A stretch of 20,038 nucleotides of DNA from CAZMCT01 sp964564785 (GTDB lineage: Bacteria; Planctomycetota; Phycisphaerae; UBA1845; Fen-1342). Below, piece by piece: positions 12,445-20,038 of this stretch. The DNA lies in contig CAZMCT010000075.1 in NCBI GenBank assembly GCA_964564785.1, positions 1 to 20,038 on the forward strand, written 5' to 3'. A model generated the notes under the pieces. The model was given only the letters and a program-made list of their open reading frames with translations. It did not search any database and had not been told where the DNA came from. The stretch's first letter is position 1. The number at the start of each line of letters is the position of its first letter. The position numbers and the translations under genes are program-made.

Positions 12445-14625
12445 GTGCCGGCCCGGATGCGTATCCTGCACACCGCCGACCCGCACATCGGGGCCGACCT
12501 GCCGCTGCGCGCGGGCGGCCTGCCACGCCGCGGCGCCGATTTCGTCGACAGCTTCCGACGGGTCCTCGCGGCGGCCCGCAGCGGGGTCGAACTGGTCATC
12601 ATCGCCGGCGACCTGTTCGATGTGCCGCAGCCGGGCGACGGGGCGATCGCGGCCGCAACGCAGCCGATCTGGGAGCTGGCCGCGGCCGGCGTCCGGGTGA
12701 TCATCGTGCCGGGCAATCACGAGCGGTCGGTGCTGCCGCACGCGCTGCTGCTGTCCCATCCGAACATCGACGTATTTCGCGAGCCGCAGACGGTGGTGAT
12801 CGAGCGGAGCGGGCTGCGGGTCGCGGTCTCGGGTTTTCCGTGCCTGCGGCGCAGCGCGGCCGCCACGTTCGCCGCCCGCGTCGCCGCCACCGGCTGGGAG
12901 AGCGTTGCGGCCGACGTTCGCATTCTCGCCGTGCACGAGACCTTTGCGGGGGCCCGCTGCGGCCCGGCCAACTTCCAGTTCCGCACCGGCGACGACGTCG
13001 TGCCGCGCGCGCTGGTACCGCCGGGGTTCCACTATGTCGCCGCCGGGCACATCCACCGCCATCAAGCGCTCGAAACGACGCCGGGCGGCCCGCCCATCGT
13101 GTACTGCGGCTCCCCCGACCGCATCGCCTTCGCCGAGCTGGACGAGCCGAAGGGCTACGTGCTCGTCGACGCCGAGCCCGGCCGCGTGCAGTGGCGGCAC
13201 GTCACGCTCGCCGTGCGGCCAATGGCGATCGTGCCGCTCGATCTGACCGGGCTGACGGCCGACGAAGCACTCGGCCGGGCCGCGGCCGCGCTCGACGAGG
13301 CGGCAAGCGGCGCGGTCGTGCAGGTCCGACTTTCCGGACGGGTGCCGCGCAACGCGCTGGCCGGCCTGCGACTCACACCGGCCTTGCGGGCCCGCCGACC
13401 GGATGTGCTGCTCAGCGTTTCGTCGCAGGCGGTGGAGTGGGTACCGCAGCGGGAGGTGTTTCGCAGCGCGGGCCGGGCGGACCGCTCGGCCTTCGACCTG
13501 CTCGATGCGCCCCCCACGCCACGGATGTCGGCCGCACGCGAGCACATCGCGCAGTTTCCCCTCGTCTGCGGCACCTACGCCCTCTACGACGCGGACGGTC
13601 GGCTGCTCTACGTCGGCAAGACGCTCAGGGCCCGCAGCCGTGTTCGGACGCATCTGCGCGGCGCGGGCAGCGGGACCTTTCCCGGCTGGTCGCGGCAGGT
13701 CGCGCGGGCCGAGGTCCGCCCGGCCGCGTCGGAACTCGAGGCACTGCTGGTCGAGGCGGAGCTGATCCGTCGGCTCGCACCCCCTTTCAACCGGCAGATG
13801 CGGCTGTGGAAGCGGTACTGCTATCTCACGCCGCAGGGACTGTACGGGCAACTGGCGGTGACGCCCGAGCCGGGGCGCGGCTCGTTCGGCCCGCTCCGCA
13901 GCCGCTCGCGGGCGGACGCGGCCCGGCGGGCGCTCGCAGAGCACTTCCGCGTGGCGTGCTGCCCGGAAACGGATGCGGCGCCCGAGAATCGCGCCCGCGC
14001 CCGCGCAGCTCCGCCCCAAGCGTCGCTCCTCTGCCAGGCGTACTTCGCGGGAGTCTGCGGCGGCCCGTGCGCGCAACGAGACGATCCTGAACAGTACGCG
14101 GCCCGATTGCAGGCCCGCGATACCCTGCTGGCCGGGCTGGAGACGCCCGAGCTCGCGGCGTTGCGGTCCGACCTGGAGCAGATCGAGACCGCGGCGGCTT
14201 CGGGCGGCACGGTGGACGCCGCGCGCGAGCTGCGGCTGCGCGCCGTCCTCGAGCTGTCGCGCCGCGCGGCCGCGCTCCGGCGCGCCCGAGACCTGTTCAA
14301 CGCCCTGCTCCTGATGCCCGGCAACCAGGCCGACACGCAGGCCGCGGCCGTCGTGACCCGGACGGGCCTGCACCTGGCCGAGTTCCCGCGCGCCGCGCAC
14401 CTCACGCCGCCGCTCGTGGCCTGGTATCGCACGCACGTGCCCGCCGGCGCCACCACGCCGACCGGCCGGGCGCTGCCGAAGCCGATCGCCGACATGTTGT
14501 GCACGGCCGCGGGCGTACTGGCACGCGGCGCCATCGAGTACCGCTTGCTTTCGCCGGGCCAGGTGCAGATCTCGACGGGGACGGGCGAAGCGCAGGAACG
14601 CCGGGGCACGGCCCGCCGGCGGTGA
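12445..14625 (+). CDS. Mre11/SbcD-like phosphoesterase fused to a UvrC-like GIY-YIG nuclease half
   Basis: This 726-residue protein joins two nuclease types. Residues 5-260 are a calcineurin-like phosphoesterase of the SbcD/Mre11 kind: ILHTADPHIG (D12, H14), AGDLFDVPQP (54-63), GNHE (90-93), VHE (H164) and GHIHRH (H202, H204). A linker of about 110 residues follows. Residues 375-450 are a GIY-YIG domain with GTY (376-378), YVG (389-391), Arg residues at 396-401, Glu438 in EAELIRR and the FN at 448-449. Next is a UvrC-type cysteine module: C505/C506, C530, C538, C542, with x7 and x3 spacing. The C-terminal helical and beta region lacks the RNase H-like domain and resembles the tail of the UvrC-like protein at 2940-4259. 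The GTG start has GGAG 7 nt upstream; ATG at 12457 is the alternative. No SbcC/Rad50 gene is adjacent. It presumably acts in DNA repair or defence. Confidence 0.85.
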   Translation: MPARMRILHTADPHIGADLPLRAGGLPRRGADFVDSFRRVLAAARSGVELVIIAGDLFDVPQPGDGAIAAATQPIWELAAAGVRVIIVPGNHERSVLPHALLLSHPNIDVFREPQTVVIERSGLRVAVSGFPCLRRSAAATFAARVAATGWESVAADVRILAVHETFAGARCGPANFQFRTGDDVVPRALVPPGFHYVAAGHIHRHQALETTPGGPPIVYCGSPDRIAFAELDEPKGYVLVDAEPGRVQWRHVTLAVRPMAIVPLDLTGLTADEALGRAAAALDEAASGAVVQVRLSGRVPRNALAGLRLTPALRARRPDVLLSVSSQAVEWVPQREVFRSAGRADRSAFDLLDAPPTPRMSAAREHIAQFPLVCGTYALYDADGRLLYVGKTLRARSRVRTHLRGAGSGTFPGWSRQVARAEVRPAASELEALLVEAELIRRLAPPFNRQMRLWKRYCYLTPQGLYGQLAVTPEPGRGSFGPLRSRSRADAARRALAEHFRVACCPETDAAPENRARARAAPPQASLLCQAYFAGVCGGPCAQRDDPEQYAARLQARDTLLAGLETPELAALRSDLEQIETAAASGGTVDAARELRLRAVLELSRRAAALRRARDLFNALLLMPGNQADTQAAAVVTRTGLHLAEFPRAAHLTPPLVAWYRTHVPAGATTPTGRALPKPIADMLCTAAGVLARGAIEYRLLSPGQVQISTGTGEAQERRGTARRR

Positions 14626-14647
14626 CCCGCCCGGGCGCGGCACATAC

Positions 14648-14680
14648 GCGGGGCCGGTGGCCCAGAACCACCGGCCCCGC
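14648..14680. terminator. Perfect 13-bp GC hairpin between convergent genes
   Basis: GCGGGGCCGGTGG (14648-14660) and CCACCGGCCCCGC (14668-14680) pair perfectly around a 7-nt loop in the 96-nt gap between the fusion gene and the giant secreted-protein gene. No U-tract follows on either strand. Its stability and position suggest a bidirectional transcription terminator or an mRNA 3'-end protector. Confidence 0.6.
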
Positions 14681-14721
14681 TCCGGCCTCCCGCTCTCGAC
14701 AGTCCCCGCGTAACCCGACCG

Positions 14722-17700
14722 TTAGGGGCACGGGATCGGCAGCGGGTTGTTGCTCAACAGCGCGACGAACGGGTTGATGTCGTCGAATCCGACCGCACCG
14801 TTGCCATTGATGTCGCCGTTGGCATCCGGGCAGTACGGGTACGTGGCGAAGTACGCCTGCGGGTTCGACAGCCGCAGGACGAACGGGTTGATGTCGTCGA
14901 ACCCGACCGACCCGTTGCAGTTGAGGTCGCCGACGCAGATCAAGCACGGCTCCGGGGTGGTCAGGACGAACGCCATGTCCCAGCGACCCTCGCTGTCCAC
15001 GATCGGCAGGCCGCCCTCGTACCACTGACCGACGCGCGGCGGGATCGGCGCCCCGACGCGGACGGCGGCGTCATTCCAGTTCGGCCGCCGGGTCTTCCAG
15101 CCCCACGGATGCTCCGGAGGCAGCGGGCTGAACGGGCAGCACGCGGGATCCGGCCAGCCGGCCTGGCGCTGGCACTCCATGATGCCCAGGTCGTTGAAGT
15201 CCGCGCTGCCGTCGCCGTTCAGATCGGCCCGCCAGCAATCCGGCCCCCCCGGCGGCAGCATCACGCATTGTATGAAGAAGTCGACGTCGAGCTGGTCGAC
15301 GTCGCCGTCGCCGTCGAAGTCGCCGTTGCAGGCTGTGCCATACACCGCCGCGATGCTCAGCCAGTAGATCTCCTGCTCGCCGGACTGCCAGAACCAGTCT
15401 TCGAAGGGCAGGAAGAAGTCGTACTGGAAGCAGCCCTCGACGCCGTACTGCGGGTGAAAATCGAATCCGACTAGCCGCTCGTTCAGCTCCGTTCGCAGCA
15501 CGAACCACTCGCGCAGCAGCAGGCCGGGGTGGCTGAACGGATTGCCCGAACTCTGGGGTACGTCGCTCCACAGGCCCAGGTGGAAGGCGAGCGGCGCATC
15601 CGGCGGCGGCGCGGGGATGTCGCCCCAGTTCAGGTACGAGCCCCACCAATGCACATCCGAGACCGGCCGGTCGTCCCAGCAGCGCCAGTCGTCGCCCACG
15701 TACTCGGGTCCCCAGTAGAGCGACAACTGATTCCACCCATAGAAGAACTCCGGGTAGCGCGGGTCGATCGTCGGCGGCTGCGCCCACTTGGCGAACTGCG
15801 GCGGCGCCAGCGGCACGTGCACGCGGTAGCCGAAGCCGTCCGGCTCGCTGCTGTGGTTGGCGGCCTGGTCGATCATCTGGTTGTACGGGTCGTTGGTGCC
15901 CGAGGTCGTGGTCGTCCAGATGCCCCACGTGCTCGGACCGGCGTGATCGAACTGGAACCGGAACGTGTTGAAGATCGCGTTCGGGCAGTCCGGATCGTCC
16001 CACCACGAGGCCCACCACGACCCGTCCGGCGTCGGGTGCACCGCGAAGGTCCAGGTCGGCGCCGGCAGCGATACGTTCGTGTAGTTGGCCGGGTTCGGGT
16101 CGAAGACCTGCACGTGGAAGTCGCACCGGCCGAACGTGTCCGGCGTCACGTCATACCAGTAGGTCGGCGGGTGGAAGGGATTGCCGATCGAGCCCTGCGG
16201 CTCGCACACCACGCTGTCGCGGATCGGCCGCGGGACGTGCACCCGGTAGCCGAAGCCGTCGGGCTCGGACGAGTGGTTGCCCGACAAGTCGACGATCTGG
16301 TTGTACGGATCGTCGGTGCCCGAGATGGTCGTGGTCCAGTCGCCCCAGGTGCTCGGGTTGCGGTGGTCGAACTGGAAGCGGAACGTCTGACCCGGCCAGA
16401 TTGGGTTGTCACAATCCGGGTCCCACCACGAAGCCCACCACTCGCCGTTCGGCAGTTGATGGACCGCGAACAGCCAGGTCGGCGGTGCCACCACGTTGGT
16501 GTAAAGCGTCGTGTCAGTGTCATACACACGCACGTGGAAATCGCAGCGGCCGAAATTGCCGCCCACGGTCACGTCGTACCAGTAGGTGGGCGGGTGGAAC
16601 GGGTTGTTGACCACCCCCTGCGGCTCGCACACGACCGTGTCGCGCGGCGGCTGCGGGATGGTCGTCAGTTCAAAGCACAGGTCCCACGACTCCGCCGGTG
16701 TCGGATAGAACAGCGGCTCCCCGCTCCCGTAGGCGTCGCCAAGGACCGGCGCGGCCGGCTCGAAAACTGCAACCGCGTCGTCGGGTGCGGCCGAATCCGA
16801 CCGCGGGCGGGTCTTGACGCCGAACGGGTACCACGGCTCGTAGTTCGGGCAGCACTGCTCGGGCGGCGCGCCGCCCAGCAGGCATTGCAGGATGGCCAGG
16901 TCGCCCGGCCCGATCATGCGGTCGCAGTCGAGGTCGGCCCGCGCACACGGCCCGGTCGCCGGCAGGCCCAAGCAGGCCGACAGCACGGCGAGGTCACCCG
17001 CGTTGATTTGTCCGTCGCCGTTCAGGTCGCCGTCGCAGTTGCACGGCAGCGCGGCGATGCTCAGCCAGTAGATGTGCTCGCCCGGCTCCTGCCAGAACCA
17101 CTCGGCCTCACCGAGATTCTGCGTGAAATAGAACGTCGCCTCCGGCGGCTGCGGCCCCGGGTCGATGCTCCGCGGGTCAAAGTCCCAGCCCACGAAATCG
17201 AGCGTGTAATCGTCGCAGTAATTCTCCCACAGCAGCACGCCGGGGTGGCTGAAGCTGCCCGGCTGCGTCGGGTCTGCGGGCACGTCCGTCCAGATGCCGA
17301 CGTGGAATACGCGCGGCAGGTTCGGCGGCGGGTACGGGTGCCTCCAGCCGATGAACGAGCCCCACCAGTGGATGTCGGTGACGGGATCGGCCGCGGTGCA
17401 GACCCAATCATCGGCCGCCAGAGCGTAGCCGTAGTTCGAGAACTGATCCCACCCGTTGTACGCGTTCGGCGGGTAGTACGGCATGGGCGGCTGCGACCAC
17501 TTCACGCCGGCGGCGCCTTCGCCGAGAATCTCGAACGCAAGATCGATCGACTGCCCGTACCACGGGTGGCCGGGGGGATATCGCAGCTCGTTCCATGGGC
17601 CGAAATACGGCTCTAGTCCGATGCCCCACACCGCGTCGTCGTTCCAGTGCAAGCTCGACGTCTTCCAGCCGAACTTCACGTCGGGCGGCACGTCGTCCAC

Positions 17701-19431
17701 CCGCGCCTGCACGTCGAGCCAGTACACGACCGGCTCCTCCGGCGTCCCTTGCTGAAAGAACTCGCCCGGCATGAGCGGGAACACATATCGCCAACAAATG
17801 GTGTCGGCGAACGGGTCATACATGTCCGGCGGAGTCATCCACCCCTCGTGCAGCTCTTGCATGAACGGCTCGACCTGGTACTCAGGGTAGCGGAACTCAC
17901 GCAGCCAGATCGGGTCGCCCGGCATGCTGTAGCCGGTCGGACTCTGCCACGCCGGAATGTCCGTGTGGATGCTCAACGTGAAGACCGTCTGCGGCGGCGG
18001 CGGAAACATATCGTGGTACCACGAACCGTACACGATGATCTGCGTCACCGGCCCCGTCTGCGTGCAGAGAAAATCGTCCGCCAGGATGAACGGCGGCGCG
18101 CCCTGCGGGTTGAACGTGGCCGCCACGTCGAGCCCGGTCGGCTCCAGGTCGGGGAACTGCTGCCACTTGAGCTGCTCGCCCGAGGTGGTCAGCTCGAACG
18201 CCATGTCCCAGGAGTTCTCGGGATCGGGCCAGAAGAGGGGCTGGCCGACGACGTACACGCTGCCGAGCACCGGCGCAATCGGGTCGAAGATCACCACCGC
18301 GTCATCGGTCGGAGTGGGACTCATGATCTGCGGCCGCGTCTTCCACCCGAACGGGTTCGGCGGCGGCGGCTGGCAGTCGTAGCAGGCGGCAATGCTCACC
18401 CAGTAACGGTTGGCCCCAACATTCTGATAGAAGTACTCCTGCGGCTGGAGCACCTGATCGAAGCGGAAGCAGGCCTCGTACTCGCCGGTCCGCGGGTCGA
18501 AATCCCACCCGGCGAATTGGCAGGTGTAGTTGTAGCAGTAGACCTCGTGGATGACCTGGCCCGGGTGGCCGAAGTCACCGGGGAACTGCGGCGGCACGTG
18601 CGTCCAGAACTGGATGTGAAAGTGAGTGGGCAGTTGCGGCGGGTAGCTCTCGTCCCAGTCCAGGAACGAGCCCCACCAGTGGATGTCGGTCACCGGCGAA
18701 TCGGCGGTGCACATCCAGTCGTCCGCCACGATCGGCCCGTGGCACCACTCCGAAAACTGGTTCCAGCCGTAGAAGACGTTTTCTGGCGTTACCGGTTCCG
18801 GCGGCTGCGACCACTTCAGCTCCGGCTCCGGAGACTGGAGCACGGCGGCCCCGAACGCGTGCACGTCCGTTCCGCCCTGGCCCCAGCCCATGTCGTGAAT
18901 CTCGATCTGGTGCGGCCCGACCGGCAAGTCCTCCACCAGGATGAACGCTCGGTCGAAGAAACCGCTCAGCATATCAAGCTGCGCAACCAACGCCCCGTCC
19001 ACGTACACGTCCGCCAGACCGTCGTTGAAATCCCCCGGCATGTGAATCGACACCTTGTCGCTGGGCGTGGCGGTGCTTGTCCAGATCACATGACCCGCGG
19101 CCCGCATCCAGATTTCGCTCGCATTGCCGTCGATCGCGTCGGGGTGCGAGACCGTCCAGTCGTCGTACCAGGGCGGCGGTCCCGCCGCGTAGTCGGCGTC
19201 ACGCCATTCGACGATCTTGTACCCCTGGACCGTCTCCGTGCCGGTCAGCGGATTCTCGAACTCCATCTCGCCGATCGGCATGTTCAGCGTGATCTTCGTA
19301 TTCGCGGAGTGCCACAGCACCGTGATACCGGCCGCTGGCGCACACCAATAGGCCAGCACGGCCGCCAGGGTGCAGACCCGCAGCAACGCATGGCCCGCTC
19401 GGATGGATGGATTTGAGTGGCGATGTGACAT
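14722..19431 (-). CDS. Giant secreted multidomain protein with repeated modules and dockerin-like EF-hand repeats
   Basis: This 1569-residue exported protein starts with a Sec signal peptide (about 1-34) and a beta-rich domain (35-200). It has four copies of a planctomycete module (about 204-416, 420-636, 643-924, 1214-1492) with recurring signatures KWSQPP, VADDW.C, DIHWWGS, FVGWDFDPR, YWLSIAA, GWKTRP and SWDMAFELTT. The module resembles one often seen in planctomycete surface proteins (DUF7901-like, my recollection). Dockerin-like pairs with Ca-binding DLNGDG-type loops are inserted inside modules three (798-861) and four (1368-1432), and one ends the protein (1499-1569). Two tandem 141-residue repeats lie at 930-1211. 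The ATG at 19431 is fixed by AAGGAGG 5 nt upstream. Likely a cell-surface or extracellular-matrix protein, possibly carbohydrate-binding; no catalytic motif is visible. Confidence 0.87.
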   Translation of the reverse strand: MSHRHSNPSIRAGHALLRVCTLAAVLAYWCAPAAGITVLWHSANTKITLNMPIGEMEFENPLTGTETVQGYKIVEWRDADYAAGPPPWYDDWTVSHPDAIDGNASEIWMRAAGHVIWTSTATPSDKVSIHMPGDFNDGLADVYVDGALVAQLDMLSGFFDRAFILVEDLPVGPHQIEIHDMGWGQGGTDVHAFGAAVLQSPEPELKWSQPPEPVTPENVFYGWNQFSEWCHGPIVADDWMCTADSPVTDIHWWGSFLDWDESYPPQLPTHFHIQFWTHVPPQFPGDFGHPGQVIHEVYCYNYTCQFAGWDFDPRTGEYEACFRFDQVLQPQEYFYQNVGANRYWVSIAACYDCQPPPPNPFGWKTRPQIMSPTPTDDAVVIFDPIAPVLGSVYVVGQPLFWPDPENSWDMAFELTTSGEQLKWQQFPDLEPTGLDVAATFNPQGAPPFILADDFLCTQTGPVTQIIVYGSWYHDMFPPPPQTVFTLSIHTDIPAWQSPTGYSMPGDPIWLREFRYPEYQVEPFMQELHEGWMTPPDMYDPFADTICWRYVFPLMPGEFFQQGTPEEPVVYWLDVQARVDDVPPDVKFGWKTSSLHWNDDAVWGIGLEPYFGPWNELRYPPGHPWYGQSIDLAFEILGEGAAGVKWSQPPMPYYPPNAYNGWDQFSNYGYALAADDWVCTAADPVTDIHWWGSFIGWRHPYPPPNLPRVFHVGIWTDVPADPTQPGSFSHPGVLLWENYCDDYTLDFVGWDFDPRSIDPGPQPPEATFYFTQNLGEAEWFWQEPGEHIYWLSIAALPCNCDGDLNGDGQINAGDLAVLSACLGLPATGPCARADLDCDRMIGPGDLAILQCLLGGAPPEQCCPNYEPWYPFGVKTRPRSDSAAPDDAVAVFEPAAPVLGDAYGSGEPLFYPTPAESWDLCFELTTIPQPPRDTVVCEPQGVVNNPFHPPTYWYDVTVGGNFGRCDFHVRVYDTDTTLYTNVVAPPTWLFAVHQLPNGEWWASWWDPDCDNPIWPGQTFRFQFDHRNPSTWGDWTTTISGTDDPYNQIVDLSGNHSSEPDGFGYRVHVPRPIRDSVVCEPQGSIGNPFHPPTYWYDVTPDTFGRCDFHVQVFDPNPANYTNVSLPAPTWTFAVHPTPDGSWWASWWDDPDCPNAIFNTFRFQFDHAGPSTWGIWTTTTSGTNDPYNQMIDQAANHSSEPDGFGYRVHVPLAPPQFAKWAQPPTIDPRYPEFFYGWNQLSLYWGPEYVGDDWRCWDDRPVSDVHWWGSYLNWGDIPAPPPDAPLAFHLGLWSDVPQSSGNPFSHPGLLLREWFVLRTELNERLVGFDFHPQYGVEGCFQYDFFLPFEDWFWQSGEQEIYWLSIAAVYGTACNGDFDGDGDVDQLDVDFFIQCVMLPPGGPDCWRADLNGDGSADFNDLGIMECQRQAGWPDPACCPFSPLPPEHPWGWKTRRPNWNDAAVRVGAPIPPRVGQWYEGGLPIVDSEGRWDMAFVLTTPEPCLICVGDLNCNGSVGFDDINPFVLRLSNPQAYFATYPYCPDANGDINGNGAVGFDDINPFVALLSNNPLPIPCP
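14764..14920. repeat. 114-nt-period dockerin-like repeat at the 3' end of the giant gene
   Basis: A segment of about 24 nt beginning GACGAACGGGTTGATG occurs at 14764 and again at 14878, 114 nt (38 codons) apart. It encodes the repeated GFDDINPFV helix of the terminal dockerin-like pair. The near identity suggests recent duplication or conversion between the two halves. Confidence 0.7.
15799..16644. repeat. Tandem duplication of a 423-nt coding unit
   Basis: The units 16644-16222 and 16221-15799 (reading leftward) encode two adjacent 141-residue domains. Each begins with RDxVVCEPQG, continues with NPFHPPTYWYDV, FGRCDFHV, WWASWW and TFRFQFDH, and ends with NHSSEPDGFGYRVHVP. The repeat is visible at DNA level, for example around 16150-16210 against 16570-16630. 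Each unit has conserved Cys residues that may form disulfides outside the cell. Confidence 0.8.
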
Positions 19432-20038
19432 GGCGTCCTCCTTCCAGCAAAAGACGTGCAGTCGGTGGCCGCTCCTGTCGGCGGCACCGCTGGTTTCTGG
19501 AGTGCGTCGATCGCGTTCGTTGAATCGCCGGCCGGCATCAGGTGGGGCGTGCGCGGCGGGTGTTCCGGTCTTCGGGCGCGGGCTTGGTAGGCACTCCCTC
19601 AAGTGGCCCGTCCGGCGCACCCAAACACACCCCACCTCCCGAACCCGGGGGCAGGGCGCAACGACGCCTCCGGTCAATGCCACGACCTTGCCGATCGCTG
19701 GAGAAACTGATTTCAAGCTCCTCCAGCATTAAGAATACCTCAATTTTTACGAAGTGGAGGGAAAAACTCACACTCCGTCGTGGGTCGGGGGCAGAACGAC
19801 CCGCAAGCCGTTTCCGATAATGGACTTACATCCGTCTCGTATTTTTCCCGTATCTGCTCGTTGAGAGAGCGGGCCGGCTCCGACCCAAGCCACCACCGCG
19901 ACATTGCCGACAGCCACTCCTGCGGCGCCTACCCCCCTGTTTCAATAGTACCGAGTATCAGCGGCCTGCTATCGCCGCCGCCCAACCCCGCTCCACCGCC
20001 CGCCTCCCCTCACGCCCCCGTCTTCGAGTTCTTCGCCC
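19432..20038. other. Upstream region of the giant secreted-protein gene, no gene recognised
   Basis: About 607 nt with no convincing coding sequence; the open frames give Arg/Pro-rich translations. It includes the strong AAGGAGG ribosome site (19437-19443) of the downstream gene, a 7-bp inverted repeat (19697-19727) and an AT-rich pocket (about 19715-19860) that probably contains the promoter. I could not find a well-spaced -35/-10 pair. Confidence 0.5.
19697..19727. repeat. 7-bp inverted repeat in the leader of the giant gene
   Basis: GCTGGAG (19697-19703) and CTCCAGC (19721-19727) pair perfectly around a 17-nt loop, about 270 nt before the start codon at the edge of the AT-rich pocket. It may be part of a structured leader or an operator; significance is uncertain. 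Confidence 0.3.

Noticed and set aside
12415..14643. A 742-codon minus-strand frame opposite the phosphoesterase-GIY-YIG fusion
   Set aside because: It is a shadow: Arg/Gly/Ala-rich with no motifs, whereas the + frame has two complete sets of nuclease motifs and a ribosome site.
14764..14920. CRISPR-like or other direct-repeat array
   Set aside because: Only two copies, 114 nt apart, in frame within a coding sequence and explained by the dockerin-like protein repeat.
15529..19416. Long + strand frames opposite the giant secreted protein
   Set aside because: Translations are Arg/Val/His-rich and motif-free; the minus frame has a signal peptide, repeats, EF-hand loops and a perfect Shine-Dalgarno site.

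Overview
The window is high-GC bacterial DNA that looks like a member of the Planctomycetota, probably of the Phycisphaerae type. The lineage is inferred from protein style, since no rRNA or tRNA gene was seen. The clues are a very long secreted protein with dockerin-like EF-hand repeats, a membrane protein with an internal CxxC...CxxC zinc ribbon, a small Hc1-type histone-like protein, and a secreted caspase-fold protein ending in Cys, a hydrophobic stretch and Arg residues.

Layout from left to right. (1) The 3' part of a coiled-coil protein gene, then a nucleotide-sugar dehydrogenase gene (+). (2) An 859-nt gene-free stretch. (3) A leftward three-gene unit: Hc1-like histone, FabZ/FabA-like hotdog dehydratase, and a UvrC-like protein with a decayed GIY-YIG site; the last two overlap by 4 nt. 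(4) Divergent from that unit, a uvrC gene whose product has both nuclease domains but lacks the usual C-terminal helix-hairpin-helix. (5) A convergent secreted caspase-fold protease gene (-). (6) A leftward pair: a ketol-acid reductoisomerase (IlvC-like) gene followed 19 nt later by an AMP-forming acyl-CoA/acid ligase gene. (7) Divergent from that pair, a polytopic membrane protein with a zinc ribbon (+), then a 726-aa protein (+) that joins an Mre11/SbcD-type phosphoesterase to a UvrC-like GIY-YIG half. (8) A convergent 1569-aa secreted multidomain protein gene (-), followed by about 600 nt of upstream sequence in which I recognise no gene.

The strongest theme is DNA processing. Three different proteins within 12 kb carry the UvrC N-terminal architecture (GIY-YIG-like domain followed by a four-Cys cluster motif with C-x7-C-x3-C spacing): a near-canonical UvrC, an apparently inactive copy co-transcribed with a histone-like protein, and a copy fused to an Mre11-like nuclease. 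The Mre11-GIY-YIG-4Cys fusion is my best candidate for an undescribed system. It resembles in plan the actinobacterial proteins that join a DnaQ-type exonuclease to a UvrC-like half, but with a different nuclease as partner.

Other points of interest are dockerin-like inserts at the same position in two of four repeated modules of the giant secreted protein, a Glu-to-Lys change in an otherwise conserved IlvC motif, perfect GC-rich hairpins without U-tracts between convergent genes, and two genes whose -10 boxes sit so close to ATG that leaderless transcripts are likely.
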